Of a stretch of 64,000 nt of DNA, positions 36,374 to 49,900 are shown piece after piece (within the stretch, counting starts at the first letter, position 1; every line of letters starts with the position of its first letter). Source of the DNA: Taenia hydatigena (lineage: Eukaryota; Platyhelminthes; Cestoda; Cyclophyllidea; Taeniidae); the NCBI GenBank assembly GCA_036345935.2, contig JADWOT020000004.1, positions 20,193,155 through 20,257,154 of the forward strand. The letters are read 5' to 3'. The translations under genes and the position numbers were made by a program. The notes beneath the pieces were generated by a model. It ran no database searches, was not told the DNA's origin, and worked only from the letters and a program-made list of their open reading frames with translations.

Positions 36374-38115
36374 ATGGCAAAGTCTCCCACTGTTTTGCTA
36401 AGAGTGAAGCGGCCTTATTCTGAGCCTCCAGTTGAATTGTTCAGTGCAATTCCACCAAAGAAAGTCCGTCATGATAACGGTGACTACAAAGCGCCTACCT
36501 GTTTTCGATACCTCGGTACAGCCTCAAATCCTTCTGATGTCACAAGTCCCTCCGCTGATCATCTCCAGGATATGGGTGCTTCTGGGGAACGAATGTTAAT
36601 CTGGTCGCAGAATTCCATTGCTCATGTCCTGGACTCTCCTCGAACTAAGATTCCCTGTTCAGTAAGCACCTTAATCGGAGTAATAAGTCATAAATTTGCA
36701 ACTCAGCTAGGTACTTTGTATCTCTGGCAAGTATCGTAATACCGGGTCAAGTATTTCGATTGTAATAATGTTATGAAATTTCAATCAGCTTAACTGTTCA
36801 CAGATAACCTACAATGGCTTGTTATATTTTTCGTATTGTTCATGCTTACAGCTCAAATCGTTTTCAGCTATTTACGCAAAATACCTTGATTTGTTTGCAT
36901 TTCGCTGGCTGTTTACCGTTCCGGTTGGATGGCCAAATTTTCTAATTGATTAGGCTTAACATCATGATCTTCATCAGTTTGTGTATCTTTTGCCCATCTC
37001 AAAGTCAACTTCTCCTGCTACATTATTATCGGCAACAATAGCATTTATCCTTAATGTTATCAAGTCCTTTGGCAGTTAGTGAACATCATTGAGTTTATAT
37101 AAACGTTTTGCAATAATTGGGTTTCTCTTGGTGGTGACAACTAACTCAGTAATGTGGAGACTATTTGGACCCTCCATAAAATGCCTTAGCCAAAGGAGAC
37201 TCATCACTTAGCCGAGTAAACAAGAAACGTGTGACTGGGCAAATTGAACTTATTGAGGTTTTTACGCTTTCGTGCCTCGTAAATTGTGGCGATATCAACT
37301 CATCTTCCTTGTAAAACCAACTGGACCTTCATTTGACACCCATATATTTTTTTTAGAAGTTGAAATTAGGAGCATAAGATTGTTTGTGTTATGCTGCAAT
37401 TGTGCACACTGTCCATAAAATATGTTGTAGGCCTGCTCCTTTTGCTCCAAGTAATGTTTTTATTCGGTTGTTGTACTACTTAAGCTGTTTTAAGCGATGT
37501 CAAGCAATCTAAGCAATATAATTTTTCTTATTGTATCAGATTCGTGTTTCGACGGCTGACATTACAGCGCCAAAGAGAAAAGCGGAGGCAGAAGAAGGCG
37601 AAGAAGGGGTAGAAAATGGGGAGAATGGTGATGCCAGGGTCAGGAATTCGTCTCGCCCTCCCCCGGCCAAATCGCTTCGTATAATTGATCTCGCTTACCA
37701 GTCCCAATCGGACCCGTTGGCAATGACCTTAAACGGTCTTAGTTTGGTCCCTGAAAGAACATCCAAAAGGGAGGCTGATACTTATGACAACGACAAGGCT
37801 GCGAGTGCAGCGAGTGACACCTTCCTCTATGATCTCTACGCCGTTAGTACGAGTTTTGACGACGATATTACAGACGAACTGGGCGATGAGCCGCCTCTGG
37901 AAGGCATCTATGAAGGCGAATCTGATGAGTTTGACGAGCGCTTTTTTTACGACGGTGAGGACTCCGACTCCAACAGTGAATCAAACTGGCGTAATGACTA
38001 CCCGGATGAGGAGGATCTGGAGTCCAGTGACAACCGCGTTCGCGACAGTGACCTTGATGAATACAGTGAGGATGACAGTGACGAAGAAAGCAACCCCTCT
38101 TTCCCTTTCTCTTAG
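36374..38115 (+). CDS. SLC7A6OS: SLC7A6OS / Iwr1 homologue (RNA polymerase II nuclear import)
   Basis: Two exons, 36374-36661 and 37540-38115, in phase 0, giving 287 residues. The N-terminus has the family motif VLLRVKR followed by acidic/proline residues. The C-terminal half has FLYDLY (about 191-196) and SNWRNDYPDEED (about 244-255), which define the Iwr1 domain, in a very acidic tail. In yeast Iwr1 binds assembled RNA polymerase II and directs it into the nucleus through an N-terminal nuclear localisation signal; SLC7A6OS is the animal counterpart. Here KRPYSEPP and PKRKAEAEE could supply basic import signals. The middle is low-complexity and poorly conserved, as is normal for this family. 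Length is close to the vertebrate protein (about 310). Confidence 0.88.
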
Positions 38116-38691
38116 ATGGCACCATGTAAAAATAGAAGAGAGATTTACAACTTATGTATTTTTTAAGAATTTGATTAATCAGTTTAATTAATGTAAATAT
38201 GATAGTAATTTCTTGATGTGGTTTTCTTTCTACTTTATTGTTTGAGGCGCTTCGTCCACAGTTAGGATTATTTCGTCTAGCAATGATTTAAATTAATCTA
38301 GCTGCCCGAGGTTAAAGCACAATGATTAGCCGCTGCCTTTCCCACAAGGTTCACAGACGGACACGTCACGGCCTCCCCTACTGTCTAATGAATTGGTCAA
38401 AGGGGTGCTGTTATTAAATCTTTCAACGTAATTAGGCTGACGTTGTTTAGCTTTTGTGGTTGAAGTATTTCAGTTGTGGAAAATTTACAGAACTTTAATA
38501 GCTTTTAGGGAGCTATGGCATGCCCGACAGGCGGCGCCGAACTATTGGATCAAATCGTCTATCGGATTCTAGGCCGTTATCAGTGCTGTTTACAGATTAA
38601 GCTCCATTTGTCTATCCCCTACACAGTTTAATCAAATGAAATGGCTAGAAATAGCACTATTCGACCTCAAAATCAGGCTTAAGGTCAGCGC

Positions 38692-39497
38692 CTATGGTCT
38701 AGGCAAACATACCAATCAAAGTGGACAAGAATGAGGACCAGGTTATGCACAGAGTCTGAGCTTGGCAGGAACGCTGGCGTGACAAAGGGCCTCACGCAGA
38801 CAGGAGAGAGCCCCCACTCGACCAGCTGACGACCCTGCCACAGAGCCGACGCCTCGTCTACTCCTGCTCGCATTCAATTGGCTGACATGTGCGCACTCAA
38901 GGTCGATCGATTTTTTTATTTCAAATCGACCACGCGCGTGTCGTCATCAAACTCGGCATCAACACGACAACTCGCCTCTCGCACTGACTCACTCAAAACG
39001 TCAGCGTCATGATCTCACTCAAAACGCTCTTTCTACTCACCGTCTGCGTGTGTCTGGCCTTCTCCCAGGACTCCGAGGGGGGCGAAGAGGAGGGCGCCGG
39101 AGAAGCCGGGGAGGCTGGCAATGACACCGACGGACTGAACTCGTCAGATGCACTGGCGGCAGAAGGTGAGAGGAGGGTGCTTCGCACCCCAATCGCCTGA
39201 CGTTTGCTATCAAGAGTTGTTTTGTTAAACTGAATGCGATGTGTTTATGCTGTTTGTTGTAGACTCCGTCTGTGGACTACGTGTGAGCACACCACTCATT
39301 GTTGGCAGTCTCATAATATACAAGCTGCTCGCCTGACGTCTTGGCATAGGGACTAAAACTGCTTCTTCTACAATGCTATAATCTATCTCACTTGCGAACA
39401 CAACAATACAAGCCTTATTTTAACCCTGAAAGATGGCTTTTCCCTTTGACTTGTAAACCACCTGATGCATCGAGGAGGAGGATCGCGTGACGTAGTG
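38692..39497 (+). repeat. Left arm (806 bp) of a near-perfect inverted repeat
   Basis: Each base pairs with 79530 minus its coordinate in the right arm (40033-40838), with no indel seen. The only differences noticed are at 38695, 38709, about 39448 and 39494, so identity is above 99%. It contains a full copy of a two-exon secreted-peptide gene plus about 310 bp upstream. Outer edge 38692, inner edge 39497. No terminal repeats or target-site duplication were recognised. Confidence 0.95.
39009..39336 (+). CDS. Small secreted acidic glycopeptide, copy 1
   Basis: Exons 39009-39165 and 39263-39336 (phase 1) encode 76 residues. Residues 1-19 (MISLKTLFLLTVCVCLAFS) are a classic signal peptide. A Glu/Gly/Ala-rich acidic stretch follows (DSEGGEEEGAGEAGEAG), then two N-glycosylation sequons (NDT, NSS). 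Exon 2 gives VCGLRVSTPLIVGSLIIYKL and ends in LA, a short hydrophobic C-terminus of the kind found in GPI-anchor signals. The mature protein would be a tiny acidic, glycosylated surface or secreted peptide. Without the intron the frame stops soon after the donor, so the two-exon model is needed for the hydrophobic tail. No family recognised. An identical gene faces it 1.2 kb away. Confidence 0.72.
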
Positions 39498-40032
39498 CTG
39501 AAGACTTATTCACAATGTCTATAGCGTATTAAAGCCAATTGGCCAAATCAGTGCCAGTAAGATCCATGGTAGTGCTGATAGTGCTGGGGATGACCCATCG
39601 TTGGCTGAATTAAGCCTCAATTGTTGAAGATCTTAAAGATACTAATAACACGTTGACTGCTGTCACTGGTTAAAATATGAGATCTTCGAGTTGTATGGCT
39701 TTAAAGTGGAATGTCCCAATTTTCAAACTGACTTTCTGCGGCCTTCTTCCCACCCCTATCTTTCAGAGCCGATGTTGAAGTAATAGCGCAGCCTACTCGG
39801 AAATCTTAAGCCGAAATTTAGTGGTAACATAGGTGCGAATTTCCTGGATATGAATTTAGAACTTAGAGCATCCCTGACAATTAACCTAGCAAATCGGACA
39901 CCTTGAGTTTATCCTCAACGCTATCGCAATTAGCACCTCGATAGACGCTCTTCACATCAAAAGAACCACATTTAGCCTATTTAAGCTCCGGACATCATAA
40001 ATTCGTCCTCGTCCCCTCTGTCACATCTCCAA
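39498..40032. other. Spacer between the inverted-repeat arms (535 bp)
   Basis: Unique AT-rich sequence between the convergent 3' ends of the two peptide genes. No open frame of note. If transcription reads through, it would form the loop of a hairpin RNA. Confidence 0.7.
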
Positions 40033-40838
40033 CACCACGTCACGCGATCCTCCTCCTCGATGCATCAGGTGGTTCACAAGTCAAAGGGAAAAGCCATCTT
40101 TCAGGGTTAAAATAAGGCTTGTATTGTTGTGTTCGCAAGTGAGATAGATTATAGCATTGTAGAAGAAGCAGTTTTAGTCCCTATGCCAAGACGTCAGGCG
40201 AGCAGCTTGTATATTATGAGACTGCCAACAATGAGTGGTGTGCTCACACGTAGTCCACAGACGGAGTCTACAACAAACAGCATAAACACATCGCATTCAG
40301 TTTAACAAAACAACTCTTGATAGCAAACGTCAGGCGATTGGGGTGCGAAGCACCCTCCTCTCACCTTCTGCCGCCAGTGCATCTGACGAGTTCAGTCCGT
40401 CGGTGTCATTGCCAGCCTCCCCGGCTTCTCCGGCGCCCTCCTCTTCGCCCCCCTCGGAGTCCTGGGAGAAGGCCAGACACACGCAGACGGTGAGTAGAAA
40501 GAGCGTTTTGAGTGAGATCATGACGCTGACGTTTTGAGTGAGTCAGTGCGAGAGGCGAGTTGTCGTGTTGATGCCGAGTTTGATGACGACACGCGCGTGG
40601 TCGATTTGAAATAAAAAAATCGATCGACCTTGAGTGCGCACATGTCAGCCAATTGAATGCGAGCAGGAGTAGACGAGGCGTCGGCTCTGTGGCAGGGTCG
40701 TCAGCTGGTCGAGTGGGGGCTCTCTCCTGTCTGCGTGAGGCCCTTTGTCACGCCAGCGTTCCTGCCAAGCTCAGACTCTGTGCATAACCTGGTCCTCATT
40801 CTTGTCCACTTTGATTGGTACGTTTGCCTAGACCGTAG
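40033..40838 (-). repeat. Right arm (806 bp) of a near-perfect inverted repeat
   Basis: Reverse complement of 38692-39497 with about four mismatches and no indel seen. It carries copy 2 of the secreted-peptide gene. Sequence to the right (from 40839) and to the left of arm 1 is unrelated, so the boundaries are sharp. Confidence 0.95.
40194..40521 (-). CDS. Small secreted acidic glycopeptide, copy 2
   Basis: Mirror copy of the gene at 39009-39336: exon 1 40521-40365, exon 2 40267-40194, encoding the same 76 residues (signal peptide, Glu/Gly-rich stretch, NDT and NSS sequons, hydrophobic tail). Splice sites and stop are preserved. The two genes point at each other, so their 3' ends are separated by the spacer. 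Complete identity of the coding parts implies very recent duplication, ongoing gene conversion, or an assembly join. Confidence 0.7.
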
Positions 40839-41685
40839 AAACCAACTTCTGCCTCGTTTTCGAAGCCTAAAGTGTTATTTTTTTTTCACTTTTAGCCCTT
40901 GTGTGCCTAGGTACACGTTAAGATTCGAAATGCTGTCTTTGTCAATGTAGGTTGCCGACTGCCTCAGCTTGTGTAACATGGTTAAATTGCTGTGCATCCG
41001 GCAGCATACGAAATGCCCTGGGACATATTTCTGTGTGTCATGAACTGTCTCGCGTGTGTTCGGCATTTAACTCCATCGAGTTACCGTAGACCCAGAACGA
41101 TCGCCTTATTGCACATTTCAAGGATTTGATTGACCTTGAATTCACCGTGTTTGTTAGTTCACTCAAATCCCTTATTGACATTTTTTTTGAAAAATCAGGA
41201 AAACTGAAGCAGGAATAGACCCTGACCTTGGAGGCAACCTTAGCTGTATGAATGTAGAAATATTTTTTTAAAAGCGGAACATATTTGCGCCCCTCACTTT
41301 TGTCAGGGACCGAGTTTTTGTCCATGCTTTCCTTAGGCAGCTACTAGGGGAACCAACTTTACCACACTTCCGTTTTGATCTCATGCCAGTGATTTTGATG
41401 CCAGGTTGGATTGGAAACCTCTATTAAAATGTAAAACTGCTAATCATGAAGCTCATAAGCGCTGCCGCGGATACCTGCGCACTATGATGAGACAGATAGC
41501 CGGCGTCGCACTCTATCGCCTCGAGTGTTCTAATAAATTCTGTTTTTGCATGTGCATTAGTTTTTTTTCTTATAAAACTCAGAGCTCGAAATGTTGGTAA
41601 TAAGTAAGCATTCGTACTTCATTTTTTGACTGCGAACAATAAAAACGAGTAGTCTAACCTGAGTAAATAGAAAGCCATTGGCATA

Positions 41686-41836
41686 GTTGCGGCTTTCCGA
41701 GACCTCCTTGAAGATAAAAGAATGCACATTACTTTGGCAGACTGCTGGCATAGTCCAGAGGCCAAATCACCTGGCACAAGCAATGTGGTCACCCCGACTG
41801 ATTGTAACTAAAACAGGCAATCAAACAAAGCATTAC
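41686..41836 (-). mobile_element. LTR-like element, degenerate minus copy
   Basis: Recognisable by TTTCCGAGACCTCCTTGAAG, then GCTGGCATAGTCCAGAGGCC and CAATCAAACAAAGCATTACA. Strongly diverged from the intact copies. Confidence 0.55.
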
Positions 41837-42169
41837 ATGGCCCCTCTCTTCTTTTGAGCATAGTACAAGGCGATCCACTTGGTAAGCCTCCCACGTCAGC
41901 CATCACATCGTAATCGGTGCTGAAAGAATTAATTAACCAGCCAACTGTGCCGGTCATTCATTTCTATGCAACTGAGGTGATTCTTGACAGCAACGTCACT
42001 GACCTCTCTTGGCAACTCCACTGAATATGAAGCTAGATTTAGAGACAGGACATTTTGCCGGCCATCACGAGCGTCCATTGGTAGCCGACGAAACACCAGT
42101 TCACATGCAGATTTTTATTTAATCCAACCCCATTAGGGTGGGATTAGCGTATTTTAACATTGTCATCGT

Positions 42170-42355
42170 TGTAGTACTTTGTTTGTTTGAACTACCGGTT
42201 TCGGTCAGGACCACAGAGGTGGCCGTATTGCCCTAGCTGCGTAGGCTGGCCTCCGGGCCACGCCAGCGGCTTATTACTCTGTCCGCTAAATATATATATA
42301 TTCTACTCTAGCATTCTGTCTTCTTTTGCCTTCGAGGGAGCCTTGAAACGCTACA
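42170..42355 (+). mobile_element. 186-bp LTR-like element, ATCGT target-site duplication
   Basis: Starts TGTAGTACTTTG, contains AACTACCGGTTTCGGTCAGG, the core GCCGTATTGCCCTAGCTGCG and the palindrome AATATATATATATT, and ends AACGCTACA. It is flanked by ATCGT at 42165-42169 and 42356-42360. With the copies at 19391 and 35020 it defines the family consensus. Confidence 0.85.
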
Positions 42356-42639
42356 ATCGTCTTCGTGCGGGTGTGGTAGGCAATTCTTAGAGAAACAGTC
42401 ACCGATAATTCATGGCTAGTGTCGCCTCTGCTTTCGGTGCAGAACACAAAACTGTAGTAGATGCCAAGACTAGTAAAATGTCAGCGATTGTCCCAATCAC
42501 AGCAAATGCTCCAATATCGTGCATATAAAGTTTGCCACAAGCAGTATAAATCGGGATAGAAAGCCTTTAACGTTGAGTTCGCATTTCGCTGTCATTTATG
42601 TGGAGTCTCAATATTGCCTTGGAGACAAAGAAAGATATA

Positions 42640-42785
42640 GTACTTAAGCAGAATATATACATTCAGCAAACAGAATGGGATCGGGTCTAAAGGCATCATC
42701 CAGAGGCCGACCCACCTGGCTGGAGCAATAAAGCCACTCAAATAACCATAACCAAAATTGATAGCCATAGAGATAAAACGTTACA
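42640..42785 (-). mobile_element. LTR-like element, degenerate minus copy
   Basis: Weak reverse-complement similarity: GCAGAATATATACATTCAGC, AGAGGCCGACCCACCTGGCT and GGAGCAATAAAGCCAC. Ends not definable. Confidence 0.5.
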
Positions 42786-43196
42786 GGAATGACGTTTACA
42801 AAGTCATTAAGGTTCCCAGAATGTACAGCAACGGAATCCGCAAATAGTGCCGAGGTTTCCGTTGTCCTAAGTAAAAACCCCGAAAAATATTGACATCAAC
42901 TGCCCTAAAAAAGCACAAACTGCTTATAAACCACACGTCAGTCTTTTCCACGCAGCATTTCACACCAATTTGACATTGATATTTTTAACTGATAAAAGAA
43001 CAAATTAATGAAATCAAGCCTTTAGGTCTACAACCCTACTTCTTCGGTTCCTTTTCGTGTTCACCAAAATTTTTAAAGGCTGCATGCGCTTAGTTATTTT
43101 AAAATTGGCAACAAATTGTTTACATACCTATCTTGTTTAAGCCCTCATTAACCTTGCTTCGCGATTTAATAGTCATCATTTCTCAAGTGTGGTCGG

Positions 43197-44766
<1,570 letters not shown>

Positions 44767-45384
44767 AGTCCATGTGTTCCTACCCATGGAGATGTTCTTG
44801 TCTCTTCCTTGTGCCATCTTTTGCACTGGCGTTAGGACTGTATTTTAGATACGAGTTAACCAGGGTTTGGGGCGCATTTGGTTTAGGCTTTTGTCTGCTT
44901 CTGATATCCGCGTGGTAGAAACGAATTTGAGGCGAGTAAGCTTTGTCTCGTACGGAATGTCTTTTTCTGATGCTTCTCATGAGTGACTCCAAAATCAGGA
45001 TTCAAGCCACCTCCGTGGTCATTTTTGGTTAAGTCCAATTGCGTTTTTGAACTCTTTGGGTATTGCCCAAGGATTATATCAGTCGAAGTGCTTAAGTCGA
45101 CCAAAATAAATAGAAAGTGGGACCATATTCTAACCACGTGGGCATTTTGGCCTCAAAAGGTCCCAAGTCCAGTCCGCGGCATAGGCCTCGGGTCATTTTC
45201 ACTGACGCCTGCTCATTCTGTGCGTTACTGGCATCTATTCTTCTATAACACTGTCTGGGAAATACACAATAATGGTAGTAAATGCAAGTGAATTTGATTC
45301 CGCCGACGGTTACCAAACTTTAAGGTTACAGAGAGGGATTTACTCCAATGGCTGCGTTTGAGAGGACGCTCAGGGATGCCAACT

Positions 45385-45513
45385 GTACTGCTTTATTTGG
45401 CTGTTAGTTTCAGTTACGGTCACTGTGGGTGTGCATTGCCAGCCTGCTGAATACATATGTTCTGCCGAAGTACTATGCTTCCTTTTGCCTTCAAAGAAGT
45501 CTTAAGACGCTGC
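45385..45513 (+). mobile_element. LTR-like element, deleted and diverged copy
   Basis: Retains CTGTACTGCTTTATTTGGC, the CCAGCCTGCTGAATACATA segment and CTTCCTTTTGCCTTCAAAGA near the end. The GC-rich core is mostly deleted. Confidence 0.5.
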
Positions 45514-46174
45514 ACCTGCCTCTTGCATTTGCTACGGCCTTGTTTTCCGCAGAAAGTCTGCCAGTAACTGAAGAAAAATCAGACTTGGTCGACTTGCCAT
45601 TATTGGTCATGCCAACGGTGTTAATACCTTGGCATGGCTAGCATGGGCAGGCGACAACTTCTTCGCATCTCGAACAAAAGGACCAAATAACAATTTGACA
45701 AAAAGGGGAGGATCGAAACGTAATTTACGCAAAATTAAATAATCTCTTTGGACCACTCTGCTTTAATGAGGTTTTTCTTAAGGATTGCAGCTGGCATGCC
45801 ACGACAGTTTAACCCAAAGCAGCAGGAAGTTTAGACTAATTCACTTCAAGAATGCAACATCAGCATGCGCACTTGACATGCTACAATCCTTTGGCGGCTA
45901 TAAAATCAAATACTTTTCTGAAAGAAGGAAATCTTAGTGACGATGCTTTACGACTCACAAGGATTTTAAAGTAATGACTAATGTGTAACAGTCCACACAG
46001 AAGATCAGCGGCACCCAGACAGAAAACGTGTGACGATTTGAAAGCTTTAGCACGTGGAAACTTCCGTATCCAGAACCTAATTCGGCTCAGCGGTATGACG
46101 CAGAGGACGTACTAACAGCACTGCTTTTAGAAAAATTAAAGATATTCCTTTTTTAAATTACTAGTTGACCTACT

Positions 46175-46551
46175 TGTAGCACTTCGTTTGTTATGTCTGC
46201 CGGTTTCGGTTTCGGTCACTTAGGTGGCCATATCGGCCTAGCAGCGTGGGCTGGCCTCTGAGCCATGTCTGTAACACTTTGTTTGCTTGAACTACCGGTT
46301 TCGGTCAGGGTCGCAGGGGCGACCATCTTGCCCAAGCTGCGTTGGCTGGCCTTCAGACCATGCCAGCAGCCCATTTCCCCCTGCCTGTTAAATACACATA
46401 TTCTGCCCTAGTATTCTACCATTTCTGTCTTTAAGGGAGCCTCGGGACTCTACAATGCCAACAGTCCCATTGCCAGTTTATTGAAGATACGTGTATGCAT
46501 GTATATATACTCTGTCGTAGTATTATGCTTTCTTTTTCCTTTAAAAAGTTT
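46175..46551 (+). mobile_element. LTR-like element, split by a later insertion
   Basis: The first part, 46175-46269, runs from TGTAGCACTTCG to GGCCTCTGAGCCATG; after the inserted copy, 46455-46551 continues ATGCCAACAGTCCCATTGCC, through a TATATATAC palindrome to TTTCTTTTTCCTTTAAAAAG. The join falls inside the conserved GAGCCATGCC core. Confidence 0.75.
46270..46454 (+). mobile_element. LTR-like element nested in an older copy
   Basis: A 185-bp copy from TGTAACACTTTG to GGGACTCTACA, flanked by ATGTC (46265-46269) and ATGCC (46455-46459), a target-site duplication with one change. Confidence 0.8.
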
Positions 46552-46912
46552 TAAAACTGGATTAAATTCTAAAATTTTTGATATCGACTTGACCTTTTTT
46601 GAATTTTATAGTGGATTTGATATTTATTTTAAGTCATTGTGTTGCTTTGATTTGACTGTCTATTTATTATCAGCATGTGACAAAGTATGGATGTAAGTGC
46701 TTTTAATTTAAGCTTTATTGCAATCGTAGGCGTTCTTATGATTCTTATTTTGGCGTCAATGTTTGTTTTAATGGGTCAACAATATTTAATTCACAGGTCA
46801 TTGGGCCCTCTATTTATAAGGGGAGACGAAACGAAACAGTGCTGGGATCGTTGGCCAGCGCCTTCCAAGGTGTAGGCGAATATTTTTCGGGGGAGGAGTG
46901 CCAACAGTAATT

Positions 46913-49900
46913 ATGCCTCCTATTGCCGACTATTTTTTCATAGCTGGTCTGAATCCAGAAATTCAGCTGCAACCTTATTTTCCTCGTAAGCCTGAATATC
47001 TTATTTGCCATTGTAATACGTCAACTTTTAATACTTGCTTGAGGTAAAGGGCGTAGTTTATTTCTACGTTAATCGTCTATGTTTCCTTCATATCTATTTC
47101 TTCCTTCTTATCGTCCGTACATCATATTATTGTCAAAGTTCACCAGATTTCTAGGATTTAGATTACACTGCATTCATTCGTGTTTTCTGGACCACAGTTT
47201 CGTAATAGTATTTCGTGAAGAAGGTTATGCCTGTTGTTGGTTTTATTCTTTGCCAATGTTTAAATCCACCGCCGCTTTTTTAAGTATAATTTACTTTTTC
47301 CATATTGTTTGTTATATAGACCGAATGTATTCCACTTTTGAAACCGATATCGATTTTGCTTATGATGATATTCTTAGCGTTTGTACAACTATACCTTTCA
47401 ATAACTTTTTAACAGCTAGGAGTCAATATCATCCGTAGTGTTCATTTCACCACTCTGCATTTTCTGATCACTAAATGAATCTTTGGTAAAACTGAATTCG
47501 GTATAGTTTATTGCATACTTGGCATTTGCACCGCCGTCTGAATGGGTCTGAAATCTTTGTGTTCCTTGGTACGATTTGTTAACCCTTTACTCAACTAGTA
47601 CCTTAAAACAAAGTCTCTACCTATGGCTAGCTTTTTTTCTAAACCACTTAAGAACCTATCACTTTGCAGTCTGCCTGTAAATGTTTACTGCTGGCCCTTG
47701 TTGCGGTACACTTAAACATTCTTCTACGCTTCTGCTATTTATTGCAGAGATCAAGGCGTCCGTCGAAAACCCATCCCATATCGTCCATTTTGCGTACAAA
47801 TGCCACATTCTTCAGCATTTTCCAGAACACAGTCGCAGTTTTCCTTTTTCTGATGACTCCACTGCCCTGGTAAGGATTATTCTGGGCTAGCTGCTCTCTT
47901 CTCCTTTTCCTAATTGCCACACTATTGCACTTTTCTGCCGTGTCGGTTGAGTGATCGGCTTGAGAAAAATTTGTTTAGACTTAAAAATTACTTTTCAATC
48001 AGTTTTTAACCTCTTAATTTAGGCCTGAAACCTCCATTGAAAAAAATTATGCTTTTTTCACAATATTTCGTCAATCGCCTTCTTCCCTTCAGACATCTTC
48101 GGCATCTAGGTGCAGGCTTTTTCGTGGTTGTTGTTAATGTCTCGAGATTGTAGCTCTAATCACCTGGACACATAAAATGTTCTGGTTTCATCAAACGAAT
48201 ATGGTCACCTTTCGCACATCATAAAACACTTAAAGGCAATTTAGTGGATTGGAATTCTGATTGCATACTAAGCATGTGTACTTTTACTACTCTTTCCCAC
48301 AATCTCTGCAGGGTGTAAGGAATATTGCAAGAGTATGTGAGTTGTGTAAGAGGTAGAGGCTCAGGCGCAGCTAGTTCGGGCCTTCATTCTCTTGCAATTT
48401 TTTAACAAAAATCTTGCCAGTAAATAAAGTTGTTCAATGTTTGTTCTCCTGTTCACGGTGACTATGGCTGGATGAATGGATCGTTTAAATCCTTGTATTT
48501 TCACCTCTAATTTTGGTCGGTCAGAGCAAAGGCGTACGCATCAGTTTCGTTCGTGTAAACAACTTTGTGCAAGAGATGAATTGAAGCTGCAGAGATGTCT
48601 AGAATAACAATGTGGCATTTACGGTCATGGCTTTCCTTCTGCTTGCTCTTGATATAAAAAATGAAAGGAGCGATTGTCATTACATTGCGCTTTGCCTAAG
48701 CTCTTACTACATTTGCCCAAACCGATTTAACAATTGGAATGTTTTGCCATCTCTCCACCGTAGGTCGTTATGCCCAACGGTCTGCGCTTCTTCACGGAGA
48801 CACATCCGCTGCTGCAGAAGGCACGCGGACCTTTCCGTCACGCCTTTATCATCACCCGAGAGGACGGTCAGCGGGTGTTTGGCTACGCTCTCCTCTTTCC
48901 CGAAGAGGTCACTCATCCAGCAGTCAAGGCCGCCTTAAGAGAACGGCAGAAGGCTCTGGGGCTCTCCCTCGACTCTGAGTGCCGCTTCTTCACCATGAAG
49001 GTCAGCTCCCTCATCTTTTTGTCTGGCTTCTTGATTTATAAAGCTCATGCTAAGAATTGTTTCCTTTCTCTCTCAAATGTAGGCAGTGGGAATCCTCTCT
49101 CGCTGGGCATTTGCGAGTGGATTTTTCGGTTGGTTGGAGGATATCTGGTCCAGCGTGTACAAGGAGCAGATGGGTGAATTGACCATTGAGTCCTTTGTCT
49201 ACAACCTCCTCTTTGAGGCACAACTCGCTGAGCCTGGCCAATGCAGTGTTGTCTCAGGACCCACTTGTCCTCACTTCTTCTTTCGACCATGTTAGTTGAA
49301 AACGTCCTTTCCGTTACCTTTCAGCCACGTCCAAAATATCCGTGTCACTGCTTCATCTTCCCTCTAATTAGCTCCACCCACTTTCAGTAATTTTACAGCC
49401 CAGCATAGGCATGTCGTTGGCTAACTTTAATGTCTCCTCCTTATCCCACTGCTTATGTTTTATTACCAACGGCTAAGGTTTAGAGCTATTTTTAGTAGAC
49501 TTAATCTAACCACGAATATATTCTGAGAGCCCTTTCATTACAGCCTCCGATTCCTCCTTGAAGGCGCTACACGATGTATGAGTCTGAGTACCTAGAACGT
49601 ACAAATCATGTGAGCTTCCGACAGATTTCGCCTTGTTGCGTAGTCCTCCGCTCTTAAACGTCGTCTTTGTAGCCCCTCCACATAGTAGTTGGTGTCTTAT
49701 TAAATAGTTCAGGGTTGGGAACGGCGATCGTAGAGTGGTATCCGATCAAGGCGAGAAGACATTTACACCAACTTCCAGTGATGCTTCTCTCCCCCCCCCC
49801 TCCCCCATTTCTGTGAGTTCAGAGCCACGTCCTCTTTCGAACTGTAATGCGAGAACTCGTTGGTTTTTTGCGCCTCTCACTGCAGGTCAGTGACCTGCAG

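Larger units (their letters stand above)
40839..43196. other. Intergenic DNA with LTR-like repeats
   Basis: No supported gene. Holds three copies of the LTR-like family, at about 41686-41836 (minus, degenerate), 42170-42355 (plus, intact) and about 42640-42785 (minus, degenerate). Confidence 0.5.
44767..46912. other. Intergenic DNA with LTR-like repeats
   Basis: Between KRR1 and DENND5. Minus- and plus-strand open frames near 44.8-45.3 kb have no recognisable domain. A diverged LTR-like copy lies at about 45385-45513 and a nested pair at 46175-46551. Confidence 0.45.

Noticed and set aside
37868..38125. Minus-strand and alternative-frame open frames over the acidic region
   Set aside because: Shadows of the repetitive GAT/GAG codons in the SLC7A6OS acidic tail.
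38692..40838. Palindrome interpreted as a large DNA transposon with long terminal inverted repeats
   Set aside because: No transposase frame in the spacer, no target-site duplication at the edges, and the arms carry a normal spliced gene.
46687..46875. 62-codon hydrophobic open frame just before DENND5
   Set aside because: The conserved DENND5 start ([13 protein letters not shown]) begins at 46913 in another frame; the hydrophobic frame has no support.
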